From the NCBI GenBank assembly GCA_023423275.1, contig JAFAFW010000011.1, positions 1 to 31,510 of the forward strand: a stretch of DNA of 31,510 nucleotides, written 5' to 3'. Shown here one piece after another: positions 23,322 through 31,374 of this stretch. A program made the position numbers and the translations under genes. Positions within the stretch are counted from its first letter, which is position 1, and each line of letters opens with the position of its first letter. The stretch is from Pseudomonadota bacterium (GTDB lineage: Bacteria > Pseudomonadota > Alphaproteobacteria > Rhizobiales > Hyphomicrobiaceae). The notes under the pieces are model-generated. The model saw nothing but the letters and a program-made list of their open reading frames with translations. It did no database searches and was not told the DNA's origin.

Positions 23322-25613
23322 TCACGCGAGTGAGCCGCCTTTCAGCGCACGCAGAACCCGCTCCGGCGTCATGGGCATTTCGAAAACCCGGACGCCGATC
23401 GCCCGCGCGACGGCATTGGCAACCGCGCCGCCCACCGCGACGATCGGCATTTCAGCGACGCCGCGTACGCCATAAGGCACATCCGGAACCGGCGTCTCGA
23501 GGATCACGCACGCGATCGGCGGCACATCGAGCGCGGTTGGAATCCGGTAATCGAGCAGACTGGCATTGCGCAGACGGCCGTCCGCGCCATAGTCGAAGCC
23601 TTCGGTCAGGGCCCAGCCAATGCCCTGAACGACACTTCCTTGAATCTGCCCTTCGATCGCCGTCGGGTTCAACGCGAGGCCGACGTCCTGGAAAGCCGTA
23701 TAGCGCAGGACGGTGACCTGTCCCGTCGACGTATCCACCTCGACATCGCAGACATGCACGCCGATTTCCACGCCGAGCGGCAATTTCGTCGAAACGCCGT
23801 GGCCGATGATGGCCCCCTCTCCCAACGTCGCGCCCATCAGCTCTTTCAATGAAATCGCGGCGCCGCCCGGCTTGCGCGTCCGAAACACACCGCTGGCATA
23901 ATCGAGATCTTCCGGCTTGCTCTGCAACTTTTCCGCCGCACGCTTGCGCAACTGCCTGAGAGCATCCTGCGATGCTTCCACCATCGCCGCCGTCGTCGTG
24001 CGCGCAACACGGCTGCCCGCCGCGACATCGCTGTAGCCGACGGATTTCGTGTCTCCCGTCACGATATGCACGTCGTCGATGCTGAGCCCGAATTCCTCGG
24101 CAACGACCTGCGCCATGGTCGTGCGCGTGCCGGAAATATCGACAGGCCCCATCGTCACCATCGGCCGGCCGTCGCCGGATATCGAAATATGCCCCGCCGA
24201 GGTCATCGAGGTGCCGCGCCAATATCCGACCGCCAGTCCGCGCCCGCGTGGAAATCGCCCCGCCGGAAGGGGATCGGTCCAGCAGGGATGCGCGCCGACG
24301 GCATCGAGAATAGCCGTGTAGCCGATGCTCGGAAACGGCGTGCCGATCGGCATCAGGCTACCGGTCACCGATGCATTGCGTTTACGGAACGCGACCGGGT
24401 CCATGTCGAGCTTCTGGCACAACATGTCCACGGCCTGCTCGAACGCGAAGAACGACTGTATGCCGCCCGGCGCACGATAGGCTTCGGTGCGCGGCTTGTT
24501 GGTCGCGACGTCATAGCCTTCAAGCTTCAAATTCGGCGTCTGGTAAAGCGCTGCCGACGCCTGCATCTGCAGAGTCGGGCTGCCGCCGGGCAAACCACCG
24601 GTATCGGCGTGGTAGATGGCCTCGATAGCCGTCAAGCTGCCGTCGCGTTCCGCCGCCACCGTCACGTCCATATGCATGCTGGCGCCCGGTCCGCTTCCGC
24701 CCTGCAGAACTTCCGCGCGGCTGAACTCCAGCTTGACCGGACGACCGCACTTCTGCGCGAGACGCAGAGCCACCGCCTCGCCATGAATGGTAATCTTGCC
24801 GCCGAACGCACCGCCAAGCTCCAGCGGCACGACGCGCAGCTTCGACTGCGGCATGTCGAGCATGCGCGAGATCATCAATTCGGCCGTGAACTGCCCCTGG
24901 GTCGAGGCCCACACGGTCGCGAAACCTTCCGCATCGACTTCAGCGACAGTGACCTGCGGCTCCAGATACCCCTGATGGGCGGTGTCGATCTTCGCCTTCA
25001 CCGACACTTTCGCCGGCGCGGCCGCAATAGCCTCGGCGGTATCGCCACGACCAATCAACGTCCGCGAGGCGATATTGCTCGGGCCGCGCGGCGCTGGCTC
25101 CATGTTTTTGGTAACGACGTGCGGATGCAGGACGGGGGCGTCGGGCGCTATCGCCTCAGCGATGGTCATCACCGCGGGCAGCGGCTCGTAGTCGACGTCG
25201 ATCAGCTTCAACGCCTCATCGGCGATATACGTATCGACAGCAGCGACACCCGCCACCGGTTGCCCGACCCAGAACACCTTCCCGCGTGCGATGTTCACGC
25301 CCGCGACCATCCACATGTCGTAGCCGGTATCCGAGAATGGAATACTGGCGCCGATCGGAAGCTCGGGAAAATCCTCGGCCGTCACCACCGCGAGCACGCC
25401 CTTGAGTGCCAGAGCGCGCGAAACATCAATGCTGCGGATCCGCGCATGCGGATGAGGACTGCGCAACAGCTTTGCGTGCACCAGGCCGGGGCGGTTCAGA
25501 TCTGCCGGATAAATCGCCGTGCCGGTGACACGCGCCTTGCCATCAACACGCGGCAATCGCTTCCCGACGACCTTCAGTGCCGCGATGGCTTCACGATCAT
25601 GCGTCATCGCCAT
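23322..25613 (-). CDS. Molybdenum hydroxylase large (molybdopterin-binding) subunit
   Basis: A 763-residue xanthine oxidase/aldehyde oxidase-family catalytic subunit. The N-terminal 'hammerhead' domain (about 15-140: G-K-A-R-V-T-G-T-A-I-Y-P-A-D, L-L-R-S-P-H-P-H-A-R-I) precedes the Mo-cofactor domain. That domain carries G-G-A-F-G-G-K (267-273), the active-site loop E-A-Y-R-A-P-G-G (377-384), and near the end G-V-R-G-V-A-E-M-P, whose Glu721 is the expected catalytic base. The A-Y-R-A-P-G loop is neither the A-Y-R-C-S-F-R of form I nor the form II loop of CO dehydrogenase, so CO is not the likely substrate; an aldehyde, N-heterocycle or acyl-CoA aromatic is. It follows the [2Fe-2S] subunit gene by five bases. 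No XdhC-like or other Mo-cofactor maturation gene is in the window. Confidence 0.92.
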   Translation of the reverse strand: MAMTHDREAIAALKVVGKRLPRVDGKARVTGTAIYPADLNRPGLVHAKLLRSPHPHARIRSIDVSRALALKGVLAVVTAEDFPELPIGASIPFSDTGYDMWMVAGVNIARGKVFWVGQPVAGVAAVDTYIADEALKLIDVDYEPLPAVMTIAEAIAPDAPVLHPHVVTKNMEPAPRGPSNIASRTLIGRGDTAEAIAAAPAKVSVKAKIDTAHQGYLEPQVTVAEVDAEGFATVWASTQGQFTAELMISRMLDMPQSKLRVVPLELGGAFGGKITIHGEAVALRLAQKCGRPVKLEFSRAEVLQGGSGPGASMHMDVTVAAERDGSLTAIEAIYHADTGGLPGGSPTLQMQASAALYQTPNLKLEGYDVATNKPRTEAYRAPGGIQSFFAFEQAVDMLCQKLDMDPVAFRKRNASVTGSLMPIGTPFPSIGYTAILDAVGAHPCWTDPLPAGRFPRGRGLAVGYWRGTSMTSAGHISISGDGRPMVTMGPVDISGTRTTMAQVVAEEFGLSIDDVHIVTGDTKSVGYSDVAAGSRVARTTTAAMVEASQDALRQLRKRAAEKLQSKPEDLDYASGVFRTRKPGGAAISLKELMGATLGEGAIIGHGVSTKLPLGVEIGVHVCDVEVDTSTGQVTVLRYTAFQDVGLALNPTAIEGQIQGSVVQGIGWALTEGFDYGADGRLRNASLLDYRIPTALDVPPIACVILETPVPDVPYGVRGVAEMPIVAVGGAVANAVARAIGVRVFEMPMTPERVLRALKGGSLA

Positions 25614-25618
25614 GTCCG

Positions 25619-26095
25619 TTACGCTCCCCGCGCGTCAGTTCGGGCGAGCGCCGCGATCGCTCCAACGATTTTGTCATATCCCGTGCAGCGGCAGATGTTG
25701 CCCGCGATCGCGTGGCGGATCTCGTGTTCCGTCGGCTGTGGATTCTCATCGAGCAGCGCTTTCGCCGACATGATGATGCCCGGCGTACAGAACCCGCATT
25801 GCGTGCCGCCGTGGTCGATCAAGGCTTGCTGGATCGGATGCAGCGTATCGCCCTTCGCAAGACTTTCGATCGTGCGGATGTCATGCCCCGGTGCTTCCTG
25901 CGCCAGCACGAGGCATGCGTTGACGGGTGCGCCATCAACCAGGACCGTGCACGTGCCGCAATTGCCGTTGCTGCAGCCTTCCTTGGTGCCCGTCAGGCCA
26001 AGACGATCCCGCAGAAGATCCAGCAGCGTGTCGCGACTATCGGCAAGAACCGCGCGCTCTTCACCGTTCACCGTGCATTCGATCAGCATCTTCAT
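25619..26095 (-). CDS. Molybdenum hydroxylase [2Fe-2S] subunit
   Basis: A 158-residue small subunit. The plant-type ferredoxin half has Cys41, Cys46 and Cys49 (E-G-C-S-N-G-N-C-G-T-C) and Cys61. The helical half has Cys100 and Cys103 (C-G-F-C-T-P-G) and Cys135 and Cys137 (N-I-C-R-C-T-G-Y). All eight ligands for two [2Fe-2S] clusters are present. The start ATG 26095 overlaps the FAD subunit's stop by four bases and places the first beta strand correctly; the frame upstream lies inside the FAD gene. It relays electrons from the Mo centre to FAD. Confidence 0.95.
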   Translation of the reverse strand: MKMLIECTVNGEERAVLADSRDTLLDLLRDRLGLTGTKEGCSNGNCGTCTVLVDGAPVNACLVLAQEAPGHDIRTIESLAKGDTLHPIQQALIDHGGTQCGFCTPGIIMSAKALLDENPQPTEHEIRHAIAGNICRCTGYDKIVGAIAALARTDARGA

Positions 26096-26988
26096 GGCGT
26101 CTCGACCTCCAGGCCAAGAGAACGGCAGCATGCGCCCAGTGCGCGCGCCGTCAGCGTTGCAACCAGGGACCGGCGATACTCGGCCGATCCGCGCGTGTCG
26201 GATATCGGACGCGCATCGGTAGCCGCGGCGCGGCTCGCCTCCAGAAGCACATCCGCGTCGACTGGCTTGCCGATCAGAGCCTTTTCCGCAGACACCGCCC
26301 TGATCGGCGTCGGTCCGACCGAGGCCAAAAAGATTCGCGCGTCCGCAATCCGTTGATCATCGGCAAGCTGGATCCACGTTCCCGCTCCGACGACGGCAAT
26401 GTCCATCTCGCGGCGCGGCGTAAAGCGCAAATAATGAGCCGCTGAATTCGGTGCAGGTGGCGGCAGATCGATCGAAACGAGAAGCTCCCCGCGTGCCAGC
26501 GTCGTCCGGCCCGGCCCCTGAAACAGATCTTCCAGCGGGATCCCGCGCCGTCCAGCCGGGCCAGCAATCACTGCGGTTGCGCCATGACACAGCACCGCCG
26601 GAACGGCATCGGCGGATGGCGCGGCATTGCAGATATTGCCGCCGAGACTGGCGCGGTTTTGCACCTGCAAACTGCCGATCAACCCGACCGAAGACGCAAT
26701 GGCGGGATAGGCTTCACGCACCCGCGGATGCCTGGCGATCGCGGCCGCCGATACCGCTGCTCCGATCGATAGCCCACCGTCGGATGTTTCGGAAATGGCC
26801 GTCAGCGCTGCGATCTTTTTGAGATCGACGATCCGATCCGGGGAGCGGCGTCCCTCGCGAACCTGCGGTATCAGGTCCGTGCCACCGGCCAGCGCGCGGG
26901 CCCCACTGTGATTCATCAGTGCGACAGCCTCCTCGACCGTCGTGGGATGCTCAAAATCGAATTCCTGCAATGCTCGGCTCCGGCGCAT
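26092..26988 (-). CDS. Molybdenum hydroxylase FAD-binding subunit
   Basis: A 298-residue medium subunit of the CO dehydrogenase flavoprotein type. The PP-loop A-L-A-G-G-T-D-L-I-P comes early (about 32-41). The second FAD motif is V-Q-N-R-A-S-L-G-G-N-I-C-N-A-A-P-S-A-D. A C-terminal CO_deh_flav_C-like domain follows (from about 185, with P-R-R-E-M-D-I-A-V-V-G-A-G). The start was placed at ATG 26988; the longer frame upstream lacks family sequence, and the ribosome binding site is weak. It is the first gene of the set, giving the order FAD, FeS, Mo as in coxMSL operons, and it faces the DUF992 gene divergently. Confidence 0.9.
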   Translation of the reverse strand: MRRSRALQEFDFEHPTTVEEAVALMNHSGARALAGGTDLIPQVREGRRSPDRIVDLKKIAALTAISETSDGGLSIGAAVSAAAIARHPRVREAYPAIASSVGLIGSLQVQNRASLGGNICNAAPSADAVPAVLCHGATAVIAGPAGRRGIPLEDLFQGPGRTTLARGELLVSIDLPPPAPNSAAHYLRFTPRREMDIAVVGAGTWIQLADDQRIADARIFLASVGPTPIRAVSAEKALIGKPVDADVLLEASRAAATDARPISDTRGSAEYRRSLVATLTARALGACCRSLGLEVETP

Positions 26989-27024
26989 GGTCCGTTTGGA
27001 TTCATTCCAACTAAGCCCACACAC

Positions 27025-27082
27025 GCGGCCTGTCCATGCCTGCGCAGAATGCAATGCTGCGGCAGGACAACACGCAGGCCGC
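27025..27082. promoter_or_regulatory. Extended interrupted stem-loop in the divergent promoter region
   Basis: Segments pair in nested order: GCGGCC with GGCCGC, TGTCC with GGACA, TGCC with GGCA, and GCAG with CTGC, around a nine-base loop. Small bulges and one seven-base bulge on the right side interrupt the stem. That is 19 base pairs within 58 bases. It starts 37 bases before the hydroxylase FAD gene and ends 76 bases before the DUF992 gene, so it could be a leader RNA structure for either transcript or a protein-binding site. It does not match any riboswitch I can name. Confidence 0.35.
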
Positions 27083-27158
27083 CATCACGATGCATTCCGC
27101 GTTTACAGGAACGCAATCAAGCGGCTCGCCGTTTCCCTAACACGACAGGAGGAACGTC

Positions 27159-27626
27159 ATGCATATCAGCCATGCTGTTGCAGTGCTCGGCCTCGTTATG
27201 TCCGCTCCTGCCGCCTTGGCCGAAGCCGGCGGGCGGGAAATCGGCACACTGACCTGTACCACGGAGGAGATGATCGCCACGCCGCCTGCCACGGTGCGTC
27301 CGATGCAATGCAGCTTCAAGCCATCCGCCAAGGGATCCGCCGTGAACTTCACCGGCAAGATTCATAAGTTTGTCACCGACGGCCTTCCACCGGGACGACA
27401 GGTTCTCGTCTGGTCGGTTCTGGCACGAAGCACGAATTTGGCCGGCGAGGCACTCGAAGGCCGCTATATGAACGAAGCGGATCAAACCGAGCCGAACGTC
27501 GGGCAGATCCTGACCGGCGGCGTCAACGGCCAGGTGACCTTGCAGCCGCACACTCCGGACACGGAAGTCGGTGTCAGTGCTGTGAAGACGATTGTCGAGC
27601 TGGAACTGGCACCTGTCAAAGCCTGA
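27159..27626 (+). CDS. DUF992 family secreted protein
   Basis: A 155-residue protein behind AGGAGG. The signal peptide runs about 1-22 (H-A-V-A-V-L-G-L-V-M-S-A-P-A-A-L-A-E-A). The mature part has the DUF992 pattern: I-G-T-L-T-C near the start with a partner Cys in M-Q-C-S-F (two cysteines likely forming a disulfide), F-T-G-K-I-H-K-F in the middle, V-L-V-W-S-V-L-A-R-S-T, L-E-G-R-Y and a final L-Q-P-H-T strand. The family is restricted mostly to alphaproteobacteria and has no assigned function; a small beta-rich periplasmic protein is expected. It is convergent with the patatin gene with only four bases between stop codons, which lie in the palindrome TGAGCGCTCA. Confidence 0.85.
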   Translation: MHISHAVAVLGLVMSAPAALAEAGGREIGTLTCTTEEMIATPPATVRPMQCSFKPSAKGSAVNFTGKIHKFVTDGLPPGRQVLVWSVLARSTNLAGEALEGRYMNEADQTEPNVGQILTGGVNGQVTLQPHTPDTEVGVSAVKTIVELELAPVKA

Positions 27627-27630
27627 GCGC

Positions 27631-28704
27631 TCACGCAACGCGCCCCACATCGGTCGAGGTCGCGCTTGCGGGTTCGCTGGGCGCATCGCCTTGGCTGAGA
27701 AACTTCTGTCGCAAGTCGACAGTAGCTGTCAGCCCGACACTGCTGCGATGGCGCTCGAGCCATTTCCGAACTTCCAGCCGTCCCGCACCATGCAAATAGG
27801 TCAACAAGCCTTTATCCGGCTTGACCTTGCTGTCGATGCTGAGACCGGCGGTATGTCGTCCCGCCTCGATCAGGTGAAACCGGTGCCGCTTCAGCCGATC
27901 GCCTCGTCCGCTGCCGCGTTGCAGCCAGCCCGACCGCGCTTCCTGTGCAGCAACGATCGCCTCCACATCGCGCAGCAAAGGCTGGTTGAACGTAATGACA
28001 TTGACCCGATCGGCGATTTCGCTCGATCCGCGCGGCGTGCCGGAATGACGGAGCGGATTGAGCATCACGATCAACGTATCTTCGACGGGGCTCTCATCCG
28101 CCAGCGTCAGCAGATCGGGATTGGCCGAGAACCCGCCATCCCAATAGGCGCGGTCGTCGATGACCACAGCATGGTGCAAAGTCGGCAGGCACGCGGATGC
28201 AAGGATCGTTTCGACCGTAATCTCGGGCCTGCGAAACAAGTGCGCGCGCCCGCTGGAGATGTCGGTCGCGGCGATCAGCAGTTCGACCGGCGACGACTGA
28301 CGGATCAGCTCGAAGTCGATATGCGTCTCCAACAGGCGCCGCAGAGGGTCAAACCCGAGAGGATTGAAATCGTAAGGCGACAGCATTCCCGCCATGCCGG
28401 GAAGCGGCGACGCGCGCGAGAGGCCGAACAGAAAGGGATTGAGCCGCAGCAGGTCCGGAACACCGGCATCCTCGACAGCTTCCCAAACCGCCCGTAGCCG
28501 AGCTTGCGCATCGCTGGCCCCGTTCGCCGCAAGACCGGAGGCCAGTGCCGCCGCGTTGACGGCCCCCGCACTGGTGGCACTGACCCAACCGAACGAAATG
28601 CTGTCGTCCTCGAGCAGTCCGTCGAGCACGCCCCACGTGAAGGCGCCATGTGCGCCGCCACCCTGCAGCGCAAGGTTGATCCGCCGGTTTTTATTCACCC
28701 GCAT
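27631..28704 (-). CDS. Patatin-like phospholipase-family protein with altered nucleophile elbow
   Basis: A 357-residue protein of the patatin/RssA-like family. The oxyanion-hole loop L-A-L-Q-G-G-G-A-H-G is at 11-20, the nucleophile elbow V-S-A-T-S-A-G-A at 41-48, and the catalytic Asp189 in Y-W-D-G-G-F-S-A-N-P. The usual elbow is G-x-S-x-G; here the first Gly is Ala43, while Ser45 and Gly47 are kept. Ser/Asp hydrolysis is still conceivable because Ala is also small. ATG 28704, with AGAGG close upstream, is preferred over ATG 28743, which would overlap the ABC gene. The position, 22 bases after the ABC ATPase gene, suggests read-through from the uptake operon. The lipid substrate and cellular role are unknown. 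Confidence 0.82.
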   Translation of the reverse strand: MRVNKNRRINLALQGGGAHGAFTWGVLDGLLEDDSISFGWVSATSAGAVNAAALASGLAANGASDAQARLRAVWEAVEDAGVPDLLRLNPFLFGLSRASPLPGMAGMLSPYDFNPLGFDPLRRLLETHIDFELIRQSSPVELLIAATDISSGRAHLFRRPEITVETILASACLPTLHHAVVIDDRAYWDGGFSANPDLLTLADESPVEDTLIVMLNPLRHSGTPRGSSEIADRVNVITFNQPLLRDVEAIVAAQEARSGWLQRGSGRGDRLKRHRFHLIEAGRHTAGLSIDSKVKPDKGLLTYLHGAGRLEVRKWLERHRSSVGLTATVDLRQKFLSQGDAPSEPASATSTDVGRVA

Positions 28705-28726
28705 GCCCTCTGTGCCCGCCGCTGGA

Positions 28727-29512
28727 TCACGCTGGCGGAACATGCAGTTCAGACGCGCTCACCACAAGGGGCATTCCATCGATGTGAACCAGGCGCGCCT
28801 TTATGCCATAGACCGACGCCAGCAAATCTGGCGTCAGCACCGCCTCCGGCGCGCCGTCAGCCAGACAGCGCCCGTGTTTCACCACGACAATGCGGTCACA
28901 AAATCGCGCCGCGTGCGACAGATCGTGCAATGCGACGACGACAGCCCGCCCCTCACCCGTCAATGCGCGAAGACGGTCAAACAGCGTAAGCTGATGGGCG
29001 GGATCCAGACCTGCGGTCGGCTCGTCGGCGAGCAAAATCGCTGCCTCCTGTGCCAGAGCCCGCGCCAGCAGGACGCGGGCGAGTTCGCCGCCCGACAGCT
29101 CGATTGCCGGGCGATGCTTCAGCTCCATGAGGTCCATGGCGGAGAGCGCCTTGTCCACCGCAGCCTTGTCATGGACGCCCAACGCACCCGGCCGGGCGCC
29201 ATACGGCAGCCGCCCGAGGCCAACCACCGTTTCAACGGCCAGAGGCCAATGCACGGCACGCTCCTGCGGAAGATAAGCGACGGCGCGAGCTAGCTTCGCG
29301 CGCGGCAGATTGCTCAGCGGCACGCCGTCAAGCGCGACCCTACCGGACTGCGGCTTCAGAATGCCCGCCATCGCCCGCAGCAGCGTGGACTTGCCCGCAC
29401 CGTTCGGCCCGACAACGGCAACGATCTCGCCGGATGTCACGGACAGGCTCGCGCCGGCCAGCACCTCGCGCGTTCCAAGCCGCACGCTGATCCGGTCGAC
29501 CGCCAGCGTCAT
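28727..29512 (-). CDS. ABC ATPase of the iron-siderophore/heme/cobalamin class (BtuD/FecE-like)
   Basis: A 261-residue subunit with Walker A G-P-N-G-A-G-K-S-T (35-43), the Q-loop in Y-L-P-Q-E-R, the signature E-L-S-G-G-E-L-A-R-V, Walker B I-L-L-A-D-E-P-T-A-G-L-D and the switch His in V-V-V-A-L-H-D-L. G-P-N-G-A-G-K plus L-P-Q and a G-G-E-x-x-R signature are typical of the FecE/BtuD/HmuV class. The start ATG 29512 overlaps the permease stop by four bases. It drives the BtuC-type permease at 29509. Confidence 0.92.
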   Translation of the reverse strand: MTLAVDRISVRLGTREVLAGASLSVTSGEIVAVVGPNGAGKSTLLRAMAGILKPQSGRVALDGVPLSNLPRAKLARAVAYLPQERAVHWPLAVETVVGLGRLPYGARPGALGVHDKAAVDKALSAMDLMELKHRPAIELSGGELARVLLARALAQEAAILLADEPTAGLDPAHQLTLFDRLRALTGEGRAVVVALHDLSHAARFCDRIVVVKHGRCLADGAPEAVLTPDLLASVYGIKARLVHIDGMPLVVSASELHVPPA

Positions 29513-30501
29513 GGCAGCAACTCCCGGCGTGATGACACGACCAGCCACAAGAAGAACGGCGCGCCGATAATGGCAGTCGCGACGCCGAGACGGATGTCGA
29601 CCTCAGTCGGCAGCAGGCGCAGGACAACATCGGCAGCGAGCACCAGAGCCGCGCCGCCCAGCGCGCTCGCCCAAAGCAACCGCCCCGGCAGATGACCGAC
29701 CCATGGGCGCAGGACATGCGGCACGATCAAGCCGACGAAGCCGATTGCGCCCGTCACGGACGTTGCCGCGCCTACCGCCAGCGCGGTGCCCGCCACAGCC
29801 ATCAGACGAAGCCGCGTCAGATCGGTGCCGAGATTGACGGCCGCCTCCTCGCCGAGTGTCAGGGCATCGAGATCGGCCGCCGTCCGGCTGAGAACGGCCA
29901 GGCCAAGCACGATGAACGGCGCGGCAAGCCAGACGTGCACGAGGCTGCGATCGCTGAGTGAACCGAGCATCCAGAACACGATTTCGACCGACGCGAACGG
30001 ATTGGGCGACAGGTTGACGGCGAGCGCCGTCAAAGCACCCGCGACGCTGGACACCGCCACGCCTGCCAGGATCAACGTAATCGGTCCGGTCTGCGCGCCA
30101 GCCAGCCCCATCACCGCAATAGCCGCGAGCGCCCCTCCGGCGAGCCCGCCGATCGGCAGCGCGAGCGCAAACACCCCAGCGAGGCCGCTGTGAATCGCAA
30201 CCACGGCCCCGAACGCGGCGCCGCCTGTAATCCCGATCAGCCCCGGCTCGGCCAACGGATTGCGCAGATAGCCTTGCAACACCGCACCGGACATGCCCAG
30301 CGCCGCGCCGACAAGAGCACCCAGAACGGCGCGCGGAATCCGGATCTCCCAGAAGATGACGCCGAAGGCCTCTCCCCCAGCCGGAAGGCTCAATCCGGTG
30401 GGACCGGTCAGCAATGACAGGACAAAAGCCATCACGGCGGCCGCGCCGATCCAGATCATCGCGCCACGTCCTTTGGCGGACTGGATGGTCAACTTCTTCA
30501 C
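29509..30501 (-). CDS. ABC permease of the BtuC/FecCD family
   Basis: A 330-residue membrane protein with about nine to ten hydrophobic helices. Family landmarks are R-I-P-R-A-V-L-G-A-L-V-G-A-A-L-G-M-S-G-A-V-L-Q-G early, N-P-L-A-E-P-G-L-I-G-I-T-G-G-A, L-A-G-V-A-V-S-S, F-W-M-L-G-S-L and the G-A-I-G-F-V-G-L-I-V-P-H-V-L-R coupling region. A GTG at 30501 was chosen as start because it overlaps the binding-protein stop (GTGA) and gives normal family length. The longer frame upstream is inside the binding-protein gene. Confidence 0.9.
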   Translation of the reverse strand: MKKLTIQSAKGRGAMIWIGAAAVMAFVLSLLTGPTGLSLPAGGEAFGVIFWEIRIPRAVLGALVGAALGMSGAVLQGYLRNPLAEPGLIGITGGAAFGAVVAIHSGLAGVFALALPIGGLAGGALAAIAVMGLAGAQTGPITLILAGVAVSSVAGALTALAVNLSPNPFASVEIVFWMLGSLSDRSLVHVWLAAPFIVLGLAVLSRTAADLDALTLGEEAAVNLGTDLTRLRLMAVAGTALAVGAATSVTGAIGFVGLIVPHVLRPWVGHLPGRLLWASALGGAALVLAADVVLRLLPTEVDIRLGVATAIIGAPFFLWLVVSSRRELLP

Positions 30502-31367
30502 GGCTGCGCTCGCGGATGGGTGAGATCCGCGCGGGCCTGCGCAAGGATCGCCACGGCATCGGCGATTTGCGGACCACCGCATAGCCACAGCGGCATCGGC
30601 AGATCGACATGCGGCCGGCGCGACAGAACGGATGCGAGCGCGGGATGGCGCAGATTGTCCGCCACCGGCGTCCGATACGTCGTCGCGCTCTGCCCCAATG
30701 CAATCAGGTCCGGCGGATCAGCGACTAGCGCCTCCAACGAAACTCGCCCTGCAACCCCCTTGCCCAGCCGGTCGCCGGCATTGCGGAAGCCGGCCGCTTC
30801 CAGTGCCGCAGCGGCCATGCTGCCGGATTTCGATACGAGACTGTTGGCCTGATAGACCGCGGCCTCTGGGCGATCCGCTCCCACGGCGCCCCTCGCTGCT
30901 TCGGCGATCTTGCGATCAAAATCCGCGATCATCTCCTTGCCGCGCCGTGACTCGCCGACGGCCTCGGCGACCGCAGCGATCGTTTTATGGATGCCTGCGA
31001 TGTCGAACGCCATCGGGATAACCTCGACCCGGCGGCCAAGACGGCGCAGCAGATCGACCGTTGCCGGCGTCGTGTAATCACCTGCCAGCACCAGATCAGG
31101 ATCGAGCGCGAGCACTTCCTCGGCCGCGCCACGCACCAGCCGGATCCCATCGAGGCGATCGACAATGGGCGAAACGTTGCGGTCGCCCGAAACCCAACTC
31201 AGCGCCTGTATCCTCTCGCGCGAAACCAGATCGAGGACGATCGGATCGAGACACATATTGAGCGACACGATGCGGCGCGGCGGCTCATTGGCCGCCGCCG
31301 AGGGCATAGCCGGCGTCAGCGTCGCGACACAGGCCGCGACCAGTCCCCCCAGCCATGCTATCCGCAT
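30498..31367 (-). CDS. BtuF/FepB-like periplasmic binding protein
   Basis: A 289-residue class III (helical-backbone) binding protein. It has a signal peptide about 1-26 (ending P-S-A-A-A), then R-R-I-V-S-L-N-M-C-L-D at the first strand. The diagnostic E-E-V-L-A-L-D-P-D-L-V-L-A-G stretch precedes the long connecting helix. The second lobe includes V-S-L-E-A-L-V-A-D-P-P-D-L-I-A-L-G. It starts seven bases after the TonB-dependent receptor gene with GAGG in between. Ligand: corrinoid is favoured by the BtuB-like receptor tail upstream, with ferric siderophore or heme as alternatives. Confidence 0.87.
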   Translation of the reverse strand: MRIAWLGGLVAACVATLTPAMPSAAANEPPRRIVSLNMCLDPIVLDLVSRERIQALSWVSGDRNVSPIVDRLDGIRLVRGAAEEVLALDPDLVLAGDYTTPATVDLLRRLGRRVEVIPMAFDIAGIHKTIAAVAEAVGESRRGKEMIADFDRKIAEAARGAVGADRPEAAVYQANSLVSKSGSMAAAALEAAGFRNAGDRLGKGVAGRVSLEALVADPPDLIALGQSATTYRTPVADNLRHPALASVLSRRPHVDLPMPLWLCGGPQIADAVAILAQARADLTHPRAQP

Positions 31368-31374
31368 TCGGTCC

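Noticed and set aside
24066..26222. 718-codon + strand open frame antisense to the molybdenum hydroxylase subunits
   Set aside because: It spans two well-supported genes on the opposite strand, is Arg/His-rich, and shows no family motif.
23322..26988. Carbon monoxide dehydrogenase (coxMSL), suggested by gene order
   Set aside because: The active-site loop of the large subunit is A-Y-R-A-P-G-G, not the A-Y-R-C-S-F-R of form I or the loop of form II, so CO oxidation is not supported.
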